Assembly: GCA_027484055.1 (NCBI GenBank)
Contig: JAIXQH010000044.1
Coordinates: 124,001 to 188,000, forward strand
Direction of reading: 5' to 3'
DNA length: 64,000 nucleotides
From: Verrucomicrobiaceae bacterium
Lineage (GTDB): Bacteria > Verrucomicrobiota > Verrucomicrobiia > Verrucomicrobiales > Akkermansiaceae
The notes under the pieces are model-generated. The model made no database searches and was not told where the DNA came from. It saw only the letters and a program-made list of their open reading frames with translations. This document shows positions 19,114 to 27,741 of this stretch, one piece after another. The first letter of the stretch is position 1. The number at the start of each line of letters is the position of its first letter. Position numbers and translations under genes: made by a program.

Positions 19114-20955
19114 TTACTCCACGGTCACGCTTTTTGCCAAGTTCCGGGGCTGGTCGATTTCGCAGCCGCGCAGGCGGGCGACGTGGTAGGCGAAAAGCTG
19201 AAGCGCGACGACGGCGGGGATGGTGGCGACGAGCGGGTGGCAGCGCGGGATGGCGATGAAGTCGTCCATGCACTCGGCGGTCTCGTGGTCGCCTTCGGTG
19301 ACGATACCGAGGATGCGGGCACCGCGAGCGCGGCATTCTTCGATGTTGCCGAGAGTTTTGTCCTTACCAGCGATATCCACGGCGAGGGCGATGATGGGTG
19401 TGCCTTTTTCAAGCAGGGCGATGGGGCCGTGCTTGAGCTCAGCGGCGTGGTAACCCTCGGCATGGATGTAGGAAATCTCCTTGAGCTTGAGCGCCCCTTC
19501 TAACGCGACGGGATACATCGGCCCACGACCGATGAAAAAGGCGTGCTCGTTCGCGGTGTAGTCGGCGGCGATTTTCGCGATGTGGTCACTCTGGAGGATG
19601 ACCTTGGAAACAAGCGTCGGGATGGCTTCGATTTCCCGGGCGAGCTTGATGCCGTCTTCTCGGGAAAAGCGGCGGCCACGGCCGAGCTTGAGGGCCATCA
19701 TGAGGAGGACCGCGACTTGGCAGGTGAAGGCCTTGGTGGAGGCTACGGAAATTTCTGGTCCGGCGTGCAGATACACTCCCCTGCCCGTCTCGCGAGCGAT
19801 CGTGGAGCCGACGACGTTGCAGAGGCTCATGACGAAAGCGCCCTTTTGGTTCGCCTCGCGGACGGCAGCGAGCGTGTCGGCCGTTTCACCGGATTGGGAA
19901 ATGGCGACGACGAGATCGCGGTTGGCGAGAATGGGATTCCGATAGCGGAATTCGGCGGCTTGCTGAACCTCGGCATTAATGTCGGCAAGATCTTCGAAGG
20001 CATACTCACCGACGAGTCCGGCGTGCAGCGAGGTGCCACAACCGATGAGAACCACGCGGCTGAGCTCGGCGAGTTCGCGCGGGGACGTGCCCATGCCAGC
20101 GAGTACGGAGGAGCCGACATTGAAATCCAGCCGACCGCGGATGGCGTTGGCGAGGGCGTCTGGCTGCTCGTGGATTTCCTTGAGCATGAAATGGTCATAA
20201 CCACCCTTTTCCGTGGCGGCGGCATCAAGGCCGAGCTCGGCAATTTCCCGGGTGACGACGCAGTTGTTCAAGTCCCGGATATCGACCGAATCGGCGGTGA
20301 CGATGGCGATGTCGTTGTCGTCCAGATAAACGACGCGCTGGGTGTGGGCGAGGATGGCGGAGGCGTCTGAAGCAATGATGCTTTCGCCGTCGCCGATGCC
20401 GATGACGATGGGACTGCCGCGCCGGGCGGTGATGATTTTGTCCGGCTCGCGCGCCGAAAGCACGGCGATGCCGAAGGTGCCCTCGACCTGATGCAGGGCG
20501 TCGCAAACGGCTTGGAATAGATTCCCCTTGTCGCAGTCGCCGATGAGATGGGAAAGCACTTCGGTATCGGTCTCAGAGTAAAAGTGATGGCCCTTGCCTT
20601 CGAGCCGAGCGCGGAGTGCGCGGTAGTTTTCGATGATGCCGTTGTGCACCAGCGCGATGTCCCCGGACTGGTCGAGATGCGGGTGGGCGTTCACTTCCGT
20701 CGGTGGCCCGTGAGTCGCCCAACGCGTGTGGGCGATGCCGGTGGCGGCGCGGTGAAACAGCTCAGGCGACCAGTCGGTATGGGCGCGCTCGTTGAGCTTT
20801 GCGACTTTTCCGGGAGCCTTGGCCACGAGCACGCGGTCGCTGTCTAAAATGGCGACGCCTGCAGAGTCATAGCCCCGGTATTCGAGGCGGCGCAGTCCGT
20901 TGATGAGCACGGTGGCTGCATCTGCTTTTCCGATGTATCCGACGATTCCGCACAT
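19114..20955 (-). CDS. glmS: Glutamine--fructose-6-phosphate aminotransferase (isomerizing)
   Basis: Makes glucosamine-6-phosphate from fructose-6-phosphate and glutamine, the entry step to UDP-GlcNAc. The 613 residues match the family. 'MCGIVGYIG' places the nucleophile cysteine at position 2, and 'LEYRGYDSAG' follows. The C-terminal half has two SIS domains ('ISQSGETADTLAAVREA') and ends with the canonical 'LAKSVTVE'. It is the last gene of a minus-strand glmM / acyltransferase / glmS operon, 21 bases after the acyltransferase gene. No glmS ribozyme is expected in that short gap. Confidence 0.96.
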   Translation of the reverse strand: MCGIVGYIGKADAATVLINGLRRLEYRGYDSAGVAILDSDRVLVAKAPGKVAKLNERAHTDWSPELFHRAATGIAHTRWATHGPPTEVNAHPHLDQSGDIALVHNGIIENYRALRARLEGKGHHFYSETDTEVLSHLIGDCDKGNLFQAVCDALHQVEGTFGIAVLSAREPDKIITARRGSPIVIGIGDGESIIASDASAILAHTQRVVYLDDNDIAIVTADSVDIRDLNNCVVTREIAELGLDAAATEKGGYDHFMLKEIHEQPDALANAIRGRLDFNVGSSVLAGMGTSPRELAELSRVVLIGCGTSLHAGLVGEYAFEDLADINAEVQQAAEFRYRNPILANRDLVVAISQSGETADTLAAVREANQKGAFVMSLCNVVGSTIARETGRGVYLHAGPEISVASTKAFTCQVAVLLMMALKLGRGRRFSREDGIKLAREIEAIPTLVSKVILQSDHIAKIAADYTANEHAFFIGRGPMYPVALEGALKLKEISYIHAEGYHAAELKHGPIALLEKGTPIIALAVDIAGKDKTLGNIEECRARGARILGIVTEGDHETAECMDDFIAIPRCHPLVATIPAVVALQLFAYHVARLRGCEIDQPRNLAKSVTVE

Positions 20956-20976
20956 GGTAGATTTGAGAGTTAGAGG

Positions 20977-21654
20977 TTATTCGTTAAAAGTTAGAAGGTC
21001 GTGTTGCACGACTTCACCAGGGCGGGTGCTGGTGTGTGGCCCGAGCTTGCGGCCGGGGTAAATGGAGGTGTTGATGCCGGTGTGGGCGTGGTCGCCGATG
21101 ATGGTGCCAAACTTGCGGCGGCCGGTGTCGACGAGTTCTCCGTTTACCATGGAGCGGTGATTTTTGCCATCGTGGCGGAGATTCGCGGTGGTGGTGCCAG
21201 CACCGAGATTGACGTGCTCGCCGAGGATCGAGTCGCCGATGTAGGAGAGGTGGCCGACGTTGGTGTGGGAGAGGATGAGGCAGTTCTTGATCTCCACAGA
21301 CTGGCCGATATGGCAGTGATCGCCGATGCTGGTATTGCCGCGGATGTAGCAATTCGGGCCGATTTTACAGTTCGCGCCGATGACGACGTTGCCCTCGATG
21401 AAGACGCCGGGGAGGATGCGGGTGCCGGGGCCGATGTGGACGATGCCCTCAATCACGGCAGACGGATGAACCTCGCCTTGGATGAAATTTTCGGTCAAGG
21501 CAGAGACGTAGCGTTCATTCGCCGCGAGCAAATCCCATGGATACCGGATGGTCGGATGCTCAACGTGCTGGGAGAGCGGAAGATTCCCGATTGGGAAATC
21601 TTCACCGTTCCGGGTGAGGGAAAGCGGCCAGCAATCTGAGGGAACGGAGGACAT
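20977..21654 (-). CDS. GlmU-like left-handed beta-helix acyltransferase lacking a uridylyltransferase domain
   Basis: The 225-residue protein starts with ~65 residues containing 'RYPWDLLAANERYV', the linker that usually follows a nucleotidyltransferase domain. About 140 residues of hexapeptide repeats come next ('VHPSAVIEGIVHIGPGTRILPGVFIEGNVVIGANCKI'), including 'LGAGTTTANLRHDG' and 'GTIIGDHAHTGINTSIYPG'. These match the acetyltransferase half of GlmU. The N-terminal uridylyltransferase signature is absent. Its place between glmM (3-base gap) and glmS suggests glucosamine-1-phosphate acetylation, with a separate uridylyltransferase elsewhere. A different acyltransferase role remains possible. 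Confidence 0.8.
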   Translation of the reverse strand: MSSVPSDCWPLSLTRNGEDFPIGNLPLSQHVEHPTIRYPWDLLAANERYVSALTENFIQGEVHPSAVIEGIVHIGPGTRILPGVFIEGNVVIGANCKIGPNCYIRGNTSIGDHCHIGQSVEIKNCLILSHTNVGHLSYIGDSILGEHVNLGAGTTTANLRHDGKNHRSMVNGELVDTGRRKFGTIIGDHAHTGINTSIYPGRKLGPHTSTRPGEVVQHDLLTFNE

Positions 21655-21657
21655 GAT

Positions 21658-23004
21658 TCAGCGGATTTCCTCGTGGATGGCGGTGGTGAATTGTGCCGTC
21701 CATGACTGGACTTGGGCGAGTTCGCGGTGCTCGACGAGGACGCGGATTTTATTTTCCGTGCCGGAGTAGCGAATGAGGTGGCGGCCCAGAGTGCCGAACT
21801 CGGAGGTGGCTTGGAGCATGAGTTTTTGCAACTTCGGCAAGCTGGCGAGTGGAGGCTTCGAGGGCACGGGGAGATTCGCCAAATGGGTGGGATACTCGTG
21901 CATGAAGGCGGCCAACTCAGCAAGGGTGGCGGACTTTTCCTTCATCATGCGGAGCACTTGCAGGGCACTAAGGATGCCGTCACCCGTGGTCGAGTGCTCG
22001 CCAAAAATGAGGTGGCCGGAATTCTCCCCGCCGAAGGAATGGCCATTTTTCCTCATGCACTCGATGACACTGCGGTCACCGACGGCGGTGGCCTCGACGC
22101 GGATGCCGTGATGGGCCATGGCTTCGATGAGGCCGAGGTTGCTCATAACCGTGGCGACGAGGGTGGCATTTTTCAATTTCCCCTGCTCCTGTAGGCCGAT
22201 GGCGCATAGCCCGAGCACACGGTCGCCGGAGACGACTTGGCCGCTGGCATCGGTGAAAATGACGCGGTCGGCATCGCCGTCGAAGGAAATGCCGAGGTCC
22301 GCGCCATGCTGGAGCACTAGCGCGGCAGCCGTCTCTGGGTGCAGCGCGCCGCAGGACTCATTGATATTCAATCCGTCTGGTTGAATACCGGTGGTGATGA
22401 CTTCGGCACCAAGTTCTCGGAAAATGAGCGGAGCGATGTGGTAGGCCGCGCCGTGGCCACAATCGACCACGATTTTGGTGCCATGCAGCGAAATATTGTC
22501 CGCCGTTTGTTTGACGAACTCGATGTAGCGGCCACGAGCGTCGTCGATGCGCTGGGCCTTGCCAATTTCACGGGGTGGGAGCGGTATCGGCTCGGGTTCG
22601 TCGCCCATGATGTGGCGCTCGATCAGGGCTTCGAGGGCATCGGAGAGTTTAAATCCATCGGGTCCGAAGATTTTCATCCCGTTGTCCTCGTAGGGATTGT
22701 GGGAGGCGGTGATCATGATCCCGGCAACAGCCCCCATGGACTTGGTCAAGTGGGCGACGCCGGGTGTGGGAAGTGGGCCGACGAGTAGGACGTCCATACC
22801 CATGGACACCAAACCACTGGTGATCGCGGTCTCTAGCATGTAGCCAGAAATCCGGGTATCTTTCCCGACGAGGACTCGATTCCGCTGGGGGCCAGGACTG
22901 TTAAGGACGCTGGCCACGGCCTTGCCCATCCGCAGGGCGACTTCAGCGGTGATGGGGAATTCGTTGACACGGCCACGAATCCCGTCGGTTCCAAATAATT
23001 TCAT
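21658..23004 (-). CDS. glmM: Phosphoglucosamine mutase
   Basis: Interconverts glucosamine-6-phosphate and glucosamine-1-phosphate. The 448-residue protein begins with 'MKLFGTDGIRGRVN'. It has the phosphoserine motif 'TASHNPYEDNGMK' near residue 100, the metal loop 'FDGDADR' near 243, the sugar-binding 'GGENSGH' and the C-terminal 'RYSGTENKIRVLVE' phosphate-binding loop. First gene of the minus-strand amino-sugar operon. Confidence 0.95.
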   Translation of the reverse strand: MKLFGTDGIRGRVNEFPITAEVALRMGKAVASVLNSPGPQRNRVLVGKDTRISGYMLETAITSGLVSMGMDVLLVGPLPTPGVAHLTKSMGAVAGIMITASHNPYEDNGMKIFGPDGFKLSDALEALIERHIMGDEPEPIPLPPREIGKAQRIDDARGRYIEFVKQTADNISLHGTKIVVDCGHGAAYHIAPLIFRELGAEVITTGIQPDGLNINESCGALHPETAAALVLQHGADLGISFDGDADRVIFTDASGQVVSGDRVLGLCAIGLQEQGKLKNATLVATVMSNLGLIEAMAHHGIRVEATAVGDRSVIECMRKNGHSFGGENSGHLIFGEHSTTGDGILSALQVLRMMKEKSATLAELAAFMHEYPTHLANLPVPSKPPLASLPKLQKLMLQATSEFGTLGRHLIRYSGTENKIRVLVEHRELAQVQSWTAQFTTAIHEEIR

Positions 23005-23103
23005 GATGTCCTACGCTTTTCGGAAAAGCCGATCTGTTTGAAAAAAACCGGATCAAGCAAGACAAAATCTGCCTGCTAGCGGCGCGGCCGGGCACAGGAG
23101 AAC

Positions 23104-24600
23104 TCAGCTTACCACTTTCCCCTCGAACTTGATGAGTGCTGCTTGGATGAGTGGATCGTTGTAAAAGACGTCGTCGACCGGTACGATGGGGTCGGGGGGC
23201 TCGGGTGCTTTCACCTCGACTTTTTCCGGCTTCGGCGGGCTGGGGTCGGGGGTCGGGGGTAAATCACTCACCTCGGGGGCGGCTTCGATGAGCGAGTCGA
23301 AGCTGGCTAAGCCACTGACTTTCCGGGGAGAAGGACTCGCTTCTACGGGAGGAGCGACGACCGCCACGGGCTCAGGAATGACGGGTACCACATCGAGGGT
23401 AGGTGCAGGCTGGGCGACGGGGATCGATGCCGGCGCCGGCGCGATGGCCGCCGTTTGTGGGATGAAATCAGCGCCTTTGGTGAGGACCTTGATGACATCG
23501 GTGATGCGGACCTCGCCAAGGGACTGGATGGCTTTGATCACGCCAAGTTCGAAGTGGAGGCGCTTGTTGGTGGCCCATTTCATACGCCCTTCCGTCTCGG
23601 CAAAGACGTCGATGGCGGAAAGAATCCGGTCCGGCGGGTATTCGGCAGCGGCTCCGAGCAGGGCCGTCCAGAGCGCCGCAGGAATCCCTTCGCCATCGGC
23701 ACTGGGATCGAGCTTGGCAACTAGCAAGGCACGCAGGCAGCCGATGAGTTCGCCGAGGAGTTGTGAAAGTTCGCGTCCGCTTTCGGCTTCTTTCTGAATG
23801 AGGGATAGCGCGGCAGGATTGTCGCGAGCGAGCAGGGTCTGTGTCAGCGAAGCGACTTTCTCCCGGGAGGTGAAGCCAAAGACGTCTAGCACGTTCTCCT
23901 CGTGGATGGTATCGCCGCAGAAGGAAACCAATTGGTCTAGCATGGACTGGGCATCCCGCATCCCGCCGTCTGCTCCTTTGGCAATGGCCCACGCCGCGGT
24001 TTCTGCGAGGGTGATCCCCTCAAGACTCGCGATGTGGAGGAGATGCTGAGCGATCGTCTCGGTGGGAATCGGGCGGAGGTCGAAGCGCTGGCAGCGTGAC
24101 AAGATGGTGGGTAAAATTTTATTCGCCTCAGTGGTGGCGAAAATGAATTTCACATGCGGCGGCGGCTCCTCAAGGGTCTTGAGCAGGGCGTTGAATGCCG
24201 CGTTCGACAGCATGTGGACCTCGTCGATGTAGAATATTTTGAACTGTCCACGCGCTGGGGCGAAGCGGACAGATTCACGAAGATCGCGGATGTCGTCCAC
24301 CGAGTTGTTCGAGGCTCCGTCGATTTCCATCACATCGAGCGAGCGGCCCTCGGCGATTTCGATACAGACGTCCTCATCCGGGTCAAAGTCCGCCTTCGGA
24401 CCGTCTGTGCAATTCAGCGCCTTCGCCAGAATTCGGGCGGTCGAGGTTTTTCCTGTGCCGCGGGGTCCTACGAAGAGATAGGCATGGGCCAAGCGCTTCT
24501 GGGCGATGGCATTGCGGAGGGTCCTTACGACATGATCTTGTCCGAGAACGTCGTCGAAGGATTTGGGGCGGTATTTGCGGGCGAAGACCTGATAACTCAC
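23104..24600 (-). CDS. dnaX: DNA polymerase III gamma/tau subunit
   Basis: Clamp-loader ATPase. The N-terminus 'MSYQVFARKYRPKSFDDVLGQ', Walker A 'GPRGTGKTST', Walker B 'IDEVHML' and sensor 'TTEANKILPTILSRCQRF' identify it. The zinc module between Walker A and 'EIDGASNNSVDD' is reduced: only two cysteines remain ('NCTDGPKADFDPDEDVC') instead of the usual four. The tail (~residues 370-498) is Pro/Ala-rich and short for a tau C-terminus, and I see no obvious frameshift site. It is transcribed divergently from the GH75-like gene. Confidence 0.94.
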   Translation of the reverse strand: MSYQVFARKYRPKSFDDVLGQDHVVRTLRNAIAQKRLAHAYLFVGPRGTGKTSTARILAKALNCTDGPKADFDPDEDVCIEIAEGRSLDVMEIDGASNNSVDDIRDLRESVRFAPARGQFKIFYIDEVHMLSNAAFNALLKTLEEPPPHVKFIFATTEANKILPTILSRCQRFDLRPIPTETIAQHLLHIASLEGITLAETAAWAIAKGADGGMRDAQSMLDQLVSFCGDTIHEENVLDVFGFTSREKVASLTQTLLARDNPAALSLIQKEAESGRELSQLLGELIGCLRALLVAKLDPSADGEGIPAALWTALLGAAAEYPPDRILSAIDVFAETEGRMKWATNKRLHFELGVIKAIQSLGEVRITDVIKVLTKGADFIPQTAAIAPAPASIPVAQPAPTLDVVPVIPEPVAVVAPPVEASPSPRKVSGLASFDSLIEAAPEVSDLPPTPDPSPPKPEKVEVKAPEPPDPIVPVDDVFYNDPLIQAALIKFEGKVVS

Positions 24601-24735
24601 AGGCGCGACTGTAGTGATGCGGCTGCATTTGTCATGGCCGACTTTCCGGGAATGCGAAAAAGGCTGGTGGGAGAAGGCAAAAACTTTGTCGGACGAGGAT
24701 TGATGACCGCTCGGTTGGTGTTACGCTCACTTGGC

Positions 24736-26352
24736 ATGGACGCGAAGAAGACTCCAAAAAAACACTCCAAGAAGCTACTTACTTGGCTCGGTACGCCCAT
24801 TTTATTCATCGTCCTCTTTGCCGCCACCGTCTGCTTCACCGACTTTCCGGCCCGGATCAAGCTGGCAATAAAAGGGATACTCGTCTCACCTGCCAGCACC
24901 CGTCTCACCGACCCAGACGACATCTATCGCCAAGCTGCGGCTAAAATCCGCGCCGACCTTGAAGCCAACTACGAGCGGGAAATCGCGGTGCTGAAAAAAT
25001 CCCTTGCCGATGCCCAAGCACAGAACACCAGCCCGCCCGTCGCACCGCTCGATCCTGATTTAAATCGCATCACCGATGTCCGCAAGCTCCGCTCTGGCAT
25101 CCCTTTTAAAACGGAGGTCAACCTAGAAAAAGGCGGCATCGCCTCCCGGGAACGGCTCGACGACACCAGCTACACCGTCTCCTACAAGCTCTCACTCCGC
25201 GTCCCCAGTCCCGCGAAATCCATCGCCGAGCTCGAACTTTCCACCCCTGAACTCTCGAAAATCCTCCCCGGCCTACCCGCCATGCTAGAGAAATCGGAGC
25301 TCTCCCCCAGCTTTTCCAAGCTCTACAGCAACAAGACCACACGCATCAGCCGCGATGCCACCGCTCTGAATGAGATCCTCACCAAGCACAATCTCTACGA
25401 TTGCGAAACCATACTCCACCTCCGCAGTGCCAGTGGGCGGCGGGTTTTTCTCCTCCAAGCCGACATGGACGTCGTTTCCGATGGCTCAGACGGAGACCGC
25501 CTGCCCACCATGCCCATGGAAATTGTCAATTCCTCCAACTACCAACCGTTCACCAGTTACGGCTGGCCGAAAAAGTCACCGATCCCGAATCCCATGCTCG
25601 CGGGTTGGGAAAATCGGGTCATCGCCGCTCAGAAAGAGCTCGCCGCTGCCGCCACCCCCGCTGACCGCAAGTCGTGGCTTCGCGAGCGCATCCAATACCT
25701 CAAGACCGGCATCGCCGACTTGAAGTCCCGCAGCTTCCTCGTCGCAGACTACGATCCCTTCATCGTCATCCCAGTGGATATCCTATCTTCCTCAGACCCT
25801 TATGCGCCAAAGGTCGGGGACTACACGGTGGTGCTCTACGGCGGAAAGCTCTACCCCGCGATCGTCGGAGATGGCGGCCCTACCTTCAAGGTCGGAGAGG
25901 CCTCACTCCGCCTTTCCCGCGAGCTCAATCCCAAGGCCTCCTCCTACAGCCGACCCGTTTCGGACTTAAAGGTCAGCTACCTCGTTTTCCCGGGTAGTCG
26001 TGACTCGGTAAAAACCCCGCCCGACTATGAAAAGTGGCGTCAGCGTTGCCACGAGTTGCTCGGCGAAATCGGCGGCCTTGGCGAGGGCTACCAGCTTCAT
26101 GCCTGGCAAGACCTATTCCCCAAGCCACCGCCAGTCCCCGTCAGCCCTCCGTCTCCAGCATCCGACGCAACCGCTCCGCAGACAGCTCCCGGATCACCCG
26201 CACCAGCAGCAAGCACGCCACCAGCGTCACCGCCAGTTCGAGCAGCGGAGCCACTCCCCGCGGACGCTCGCCCATCAGGAACTTTAGGAAATCCGGCAAA
26301 TTCCCCAAGCCCCGCGCCGCCCCTAAAAGTGCCAGAATCCCGGCCCCAATGA
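24736..26352 (+). CDS. Membrane-anchored GH75 (chitosanase)-like protein
   Basis: The ATG at 24736 gives 538 residues; the track start at 24154 lies within antisense dnaX. A Lys-rich N-terminus and one membrane segment (~residues 15-35) are followed by a short coiled coil ('DLEANYEREIAVLKKSLADAQAQN'). The C-terminal half resembles glycoside hydrolase family 75: 'LLQADMDVVSDGSDGD', 'DYDPFIVIPVDIL', 'VVLYGGKLYPAIVGDGGPTFKVGEASLRLSREL'. Family assignment is by motif only, and activity on chitosan is uncertain. The last ~80 residues are Pro/Ala/Ser-rich and overlap a membrane-protein gene on the other strand. Confidence 0.65.
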   Translation: MDAKKTPKKHSKKLLTWLGTPILFIVLFAATVCFTDFPARIKLAIKGILVSPASTRLTDPDDIYRQAAAKIRADLEANYEREIAVLKKSLADAQAQNTSPPVAPLDPDLNRITDVRKLRSGIPFKTEVNLEKGGIASRERLDDTSYTVSYKLSLRVPSPAKSIAELELSTPELSKILPGLPAMLEKSELSPSFSKLYSNKTTRISRDATALNEILTKHNLYDCETILHLRSASGRRVFLLQADMDVVSDGSDGDRLPTMPMEIVNSSNYQPFTSYGWPKKSPIPNPMLAGWENRVIAAQKELAAAATPADRKSWLRERIQYLKTGIADLKSRSFLVADYDPFIVIPVDILSSSDPYAPKVGDYTVVLYGGKLYPAIVGDGGPTFKVGEASLRLSRELNPKASSYSRPVSDLKVSYLVFPGSRDSVKTPPDYEKWRQRCHELLGEIGGLGEGYQLHAWQDLFPKPPPVPVSPPSPASDATAPQTAPGSPAPAASTPPASPPVRAAEPLPADARPSGTLGNPANSPSPAPPLKVPESRPQ

Positions 26353-26521
26353 TCCCGTGCCATCTCATCTTGATCGAAAAAACTCCGCAAATGACCAGCC
26401 CACCGCCCAACGTCAGCGCCCCTTGAAGTAAACCCATCCCACCCGCCTTATCCAATAAGGACAGCCCCGCCGCACCGAGCGCCAAGATCGCCGCACCGCT
26501 GAGAAAAATGTAAAGTCGCAT
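26141..26521 (-). CDS. Small integral membrane protein, unknown
   Basis: The 126-residue product has four hydrophobic stretches ('MRLYIFLSGAAILALGAAGLSLL', 'LTLGGGLVICGVFSI', 'WHGIIGAGILALLGAA', 'LLELAVTLVACLLLVRVI') separated by short charged loops and ends in a charged helix. This is a convincing membrane-protein profile. It overlaps the last 212 bases of the GH75-like gene on the opposite strand. I recognise no named family. Confidence 0.55.
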   Translation of the reverse strand: MRLYIFLSGAAILALGAAGLSLLDKAGGMGLLQGALTLGGGLVICGVFSIKMRWHGIIGAGILALLGAARGLGNLPDFLKFLMGERPRGVAPLLELAVTLVACLLLVRVIRELSAERLRRMLETEG

Positions 26522-26577
26522 GACGGGACGCTGCCATGCAATGCGCCCACCGCAAAGTCACAATCCATCCCCTGCTC

Positions 26578-27396
26578 ATGAATTCACTCTGGAAAAATGG
26601 CCACTGGTTCAGCCCCCAAGACTTCTCGCTCCCAGCTAGCGACCGCGGCTTGCTGCTTGGACTCGGCTTGTTCGAGACCTTTTTAGCGCTCGATGGACGG
26701 CCGATTTTCCTGCCCCGCCACCTCTCCCGGCTTCGGCAATCCTGCGAATCCCTGAACTGGCCGTTTCCTAACGACGATTTTCCAGAAATCGCCCGCGAGT
26801 TACTCTTCCGCAATTCGCTCAGCACGGGTGCGGCCCGCTGTCGGCTCACGCTCACTGCCGGCTCTGGGCCGCTCAATGATCTCAGCCACGGCGGTGATCT
26901 CAGTGTCTGGATGAGCGCCCAGCCGCTCGCGACTTTTCCTGAATCCGTCAGCGCCTGCCTAAGCCCATGGCCACGCAATGAGCACTCCCCACTGAGCGGC
27001 CACAAATGCACTTCCTACGCTGAAAACTCCCTCGCTCTGGATCACGCCCGCCGCCATGGCTTCGACCAGGCAATCTTCCTCAACACCCGTAGCGATCTCT
27101 GCGAAGCCGCCACCGCCAATCTTTTCTTGGTGAAAAATGGCGCTCTCCTCACGCCTCCCCTCCAAGCGGGCTGCCTCCCCGGCATCACCCGTGCACTCGT
27201 TCTTGAGCTGGCAGACGCCCGTTCCATTCCCTCCGGCGAATTACCGCTGACTCTCACGGATCTCGCCGGGGCTGATGAATGTTTCCTCACCTCTTCCCTG
27301 CACGGCATCCTCCCCATCACACGCTTACCAGACCGCGAGCTAGTCCGTGGCCCGCTCACCCGTCGGCTCCAGTTATTCTACGCTGGCATCCTGTAG
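26578..27396 (+). CDS. Class IV aminotransferase, aminodeoxychorismate lyase-like
   Basis: A fold-type IV PLP enzyme of 272 residues from the ATG at 26578 (the track start at 26536 adds 14 unlikely residues). Motifs are 'SDRGLLLGLGLFETFLA', 'SGHKCTSYAENSLALDHAR' with the PLP lysine, 'LCEAATANLFLVKNGALLTPPLQAGCLPGITR', and the cofactor-binding 'ADECFLTSSLHGILPI'. These fit PabC (p-aminobenzoate synthesis) but also branched-chain or D-amino-acid aminotransferases; no pabA/pabB neighbour helps to decide. It ends 90 bases before feoA. Confidence 0.75.
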   Translation: MNSLWKNGHWFSPQDFSLPASDRGLLLGLGLFETFLALDGRPIFLPRHLSRLRQSCESLNWPFPNDDFPEIARELLFRNSLSTGAARCRLTLTAGSGPLNDLSHGGDLSVWMSAQPLATFPESVSACLSPWPRNEHSPLSGHKCTSYAENSLALDHARRHGFDQAIFLNTRSDLCEAATANLFLVKNGALLTPPLQAGCLPGITRALVLELADARSIPSGELPLTLTDLAGADECFLTSSLHGILPITRLPDRELVRGPLTRRLQLFYAGIL

Positions 27397-27485
27397 GCTC
27401 TGCATTCTCTGGGACCCGCTGGGCACGACCAAGTAATCGATTTTTCCTGTTGCAAGCGAGTCTCAATTGGCGATGTTTCTCACAC

Positions 27486-27740
27486 ATGCCACACGCCCAT
27501 GCAGCCGATTTGAAAATCGACAGCGCCATGACTTTGAACCAAGTCAGAGTCGGCTGTGATGTACAAATCCGCGTCCTCAGTGGACCGGGCTGCGACCGCC
27601 TGCGCGACCTTGGATTCTGTGAAGAACTGCAAGTCCGCAAGCTAGCCGGCGGGCGGAACCTCATCTGCTCCATCTGTGGGACTCGCATGGCCATCAGCCG
27701 CGAACTCGCTGAGCAGGTCATTGTTTCCCCGGTTCAGTAA
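27486..27740 (+). CDS. feoA: Ferrous iron transport protein A
   Basis: An SH3-like cytosolic partner of FeoB. From the ATG at 27486 it has 84 residues; the inner ATG at 27528 ('MTLNQVRVG') is a possible alternative. Family features are 'GCDVQIRVLSGPGCDRLRDLGFCEELQVRKLA' and 'ICGTRMAISRELAEQVIV'. The stop is one base from the feoB start, so the two are translated from one transcript. Confidence 0.9.
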   Translation: MPHAHAADLKIDSAMTLNQVRVGCDVQIRVLSGPGCDRLRDLGFCEELQVRKLAGGRNLICSICGTRMAISRELAEQVIVSPVQ

Positions 27741-27741
27741 G

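Noticed and set aside
24154-24735. N-terminal extension of the GH75-like ORF
   Set aside because: It is antisense to the dnaX start and has no protein-like features; the ATG at 24736 precedes the membrane anchor.
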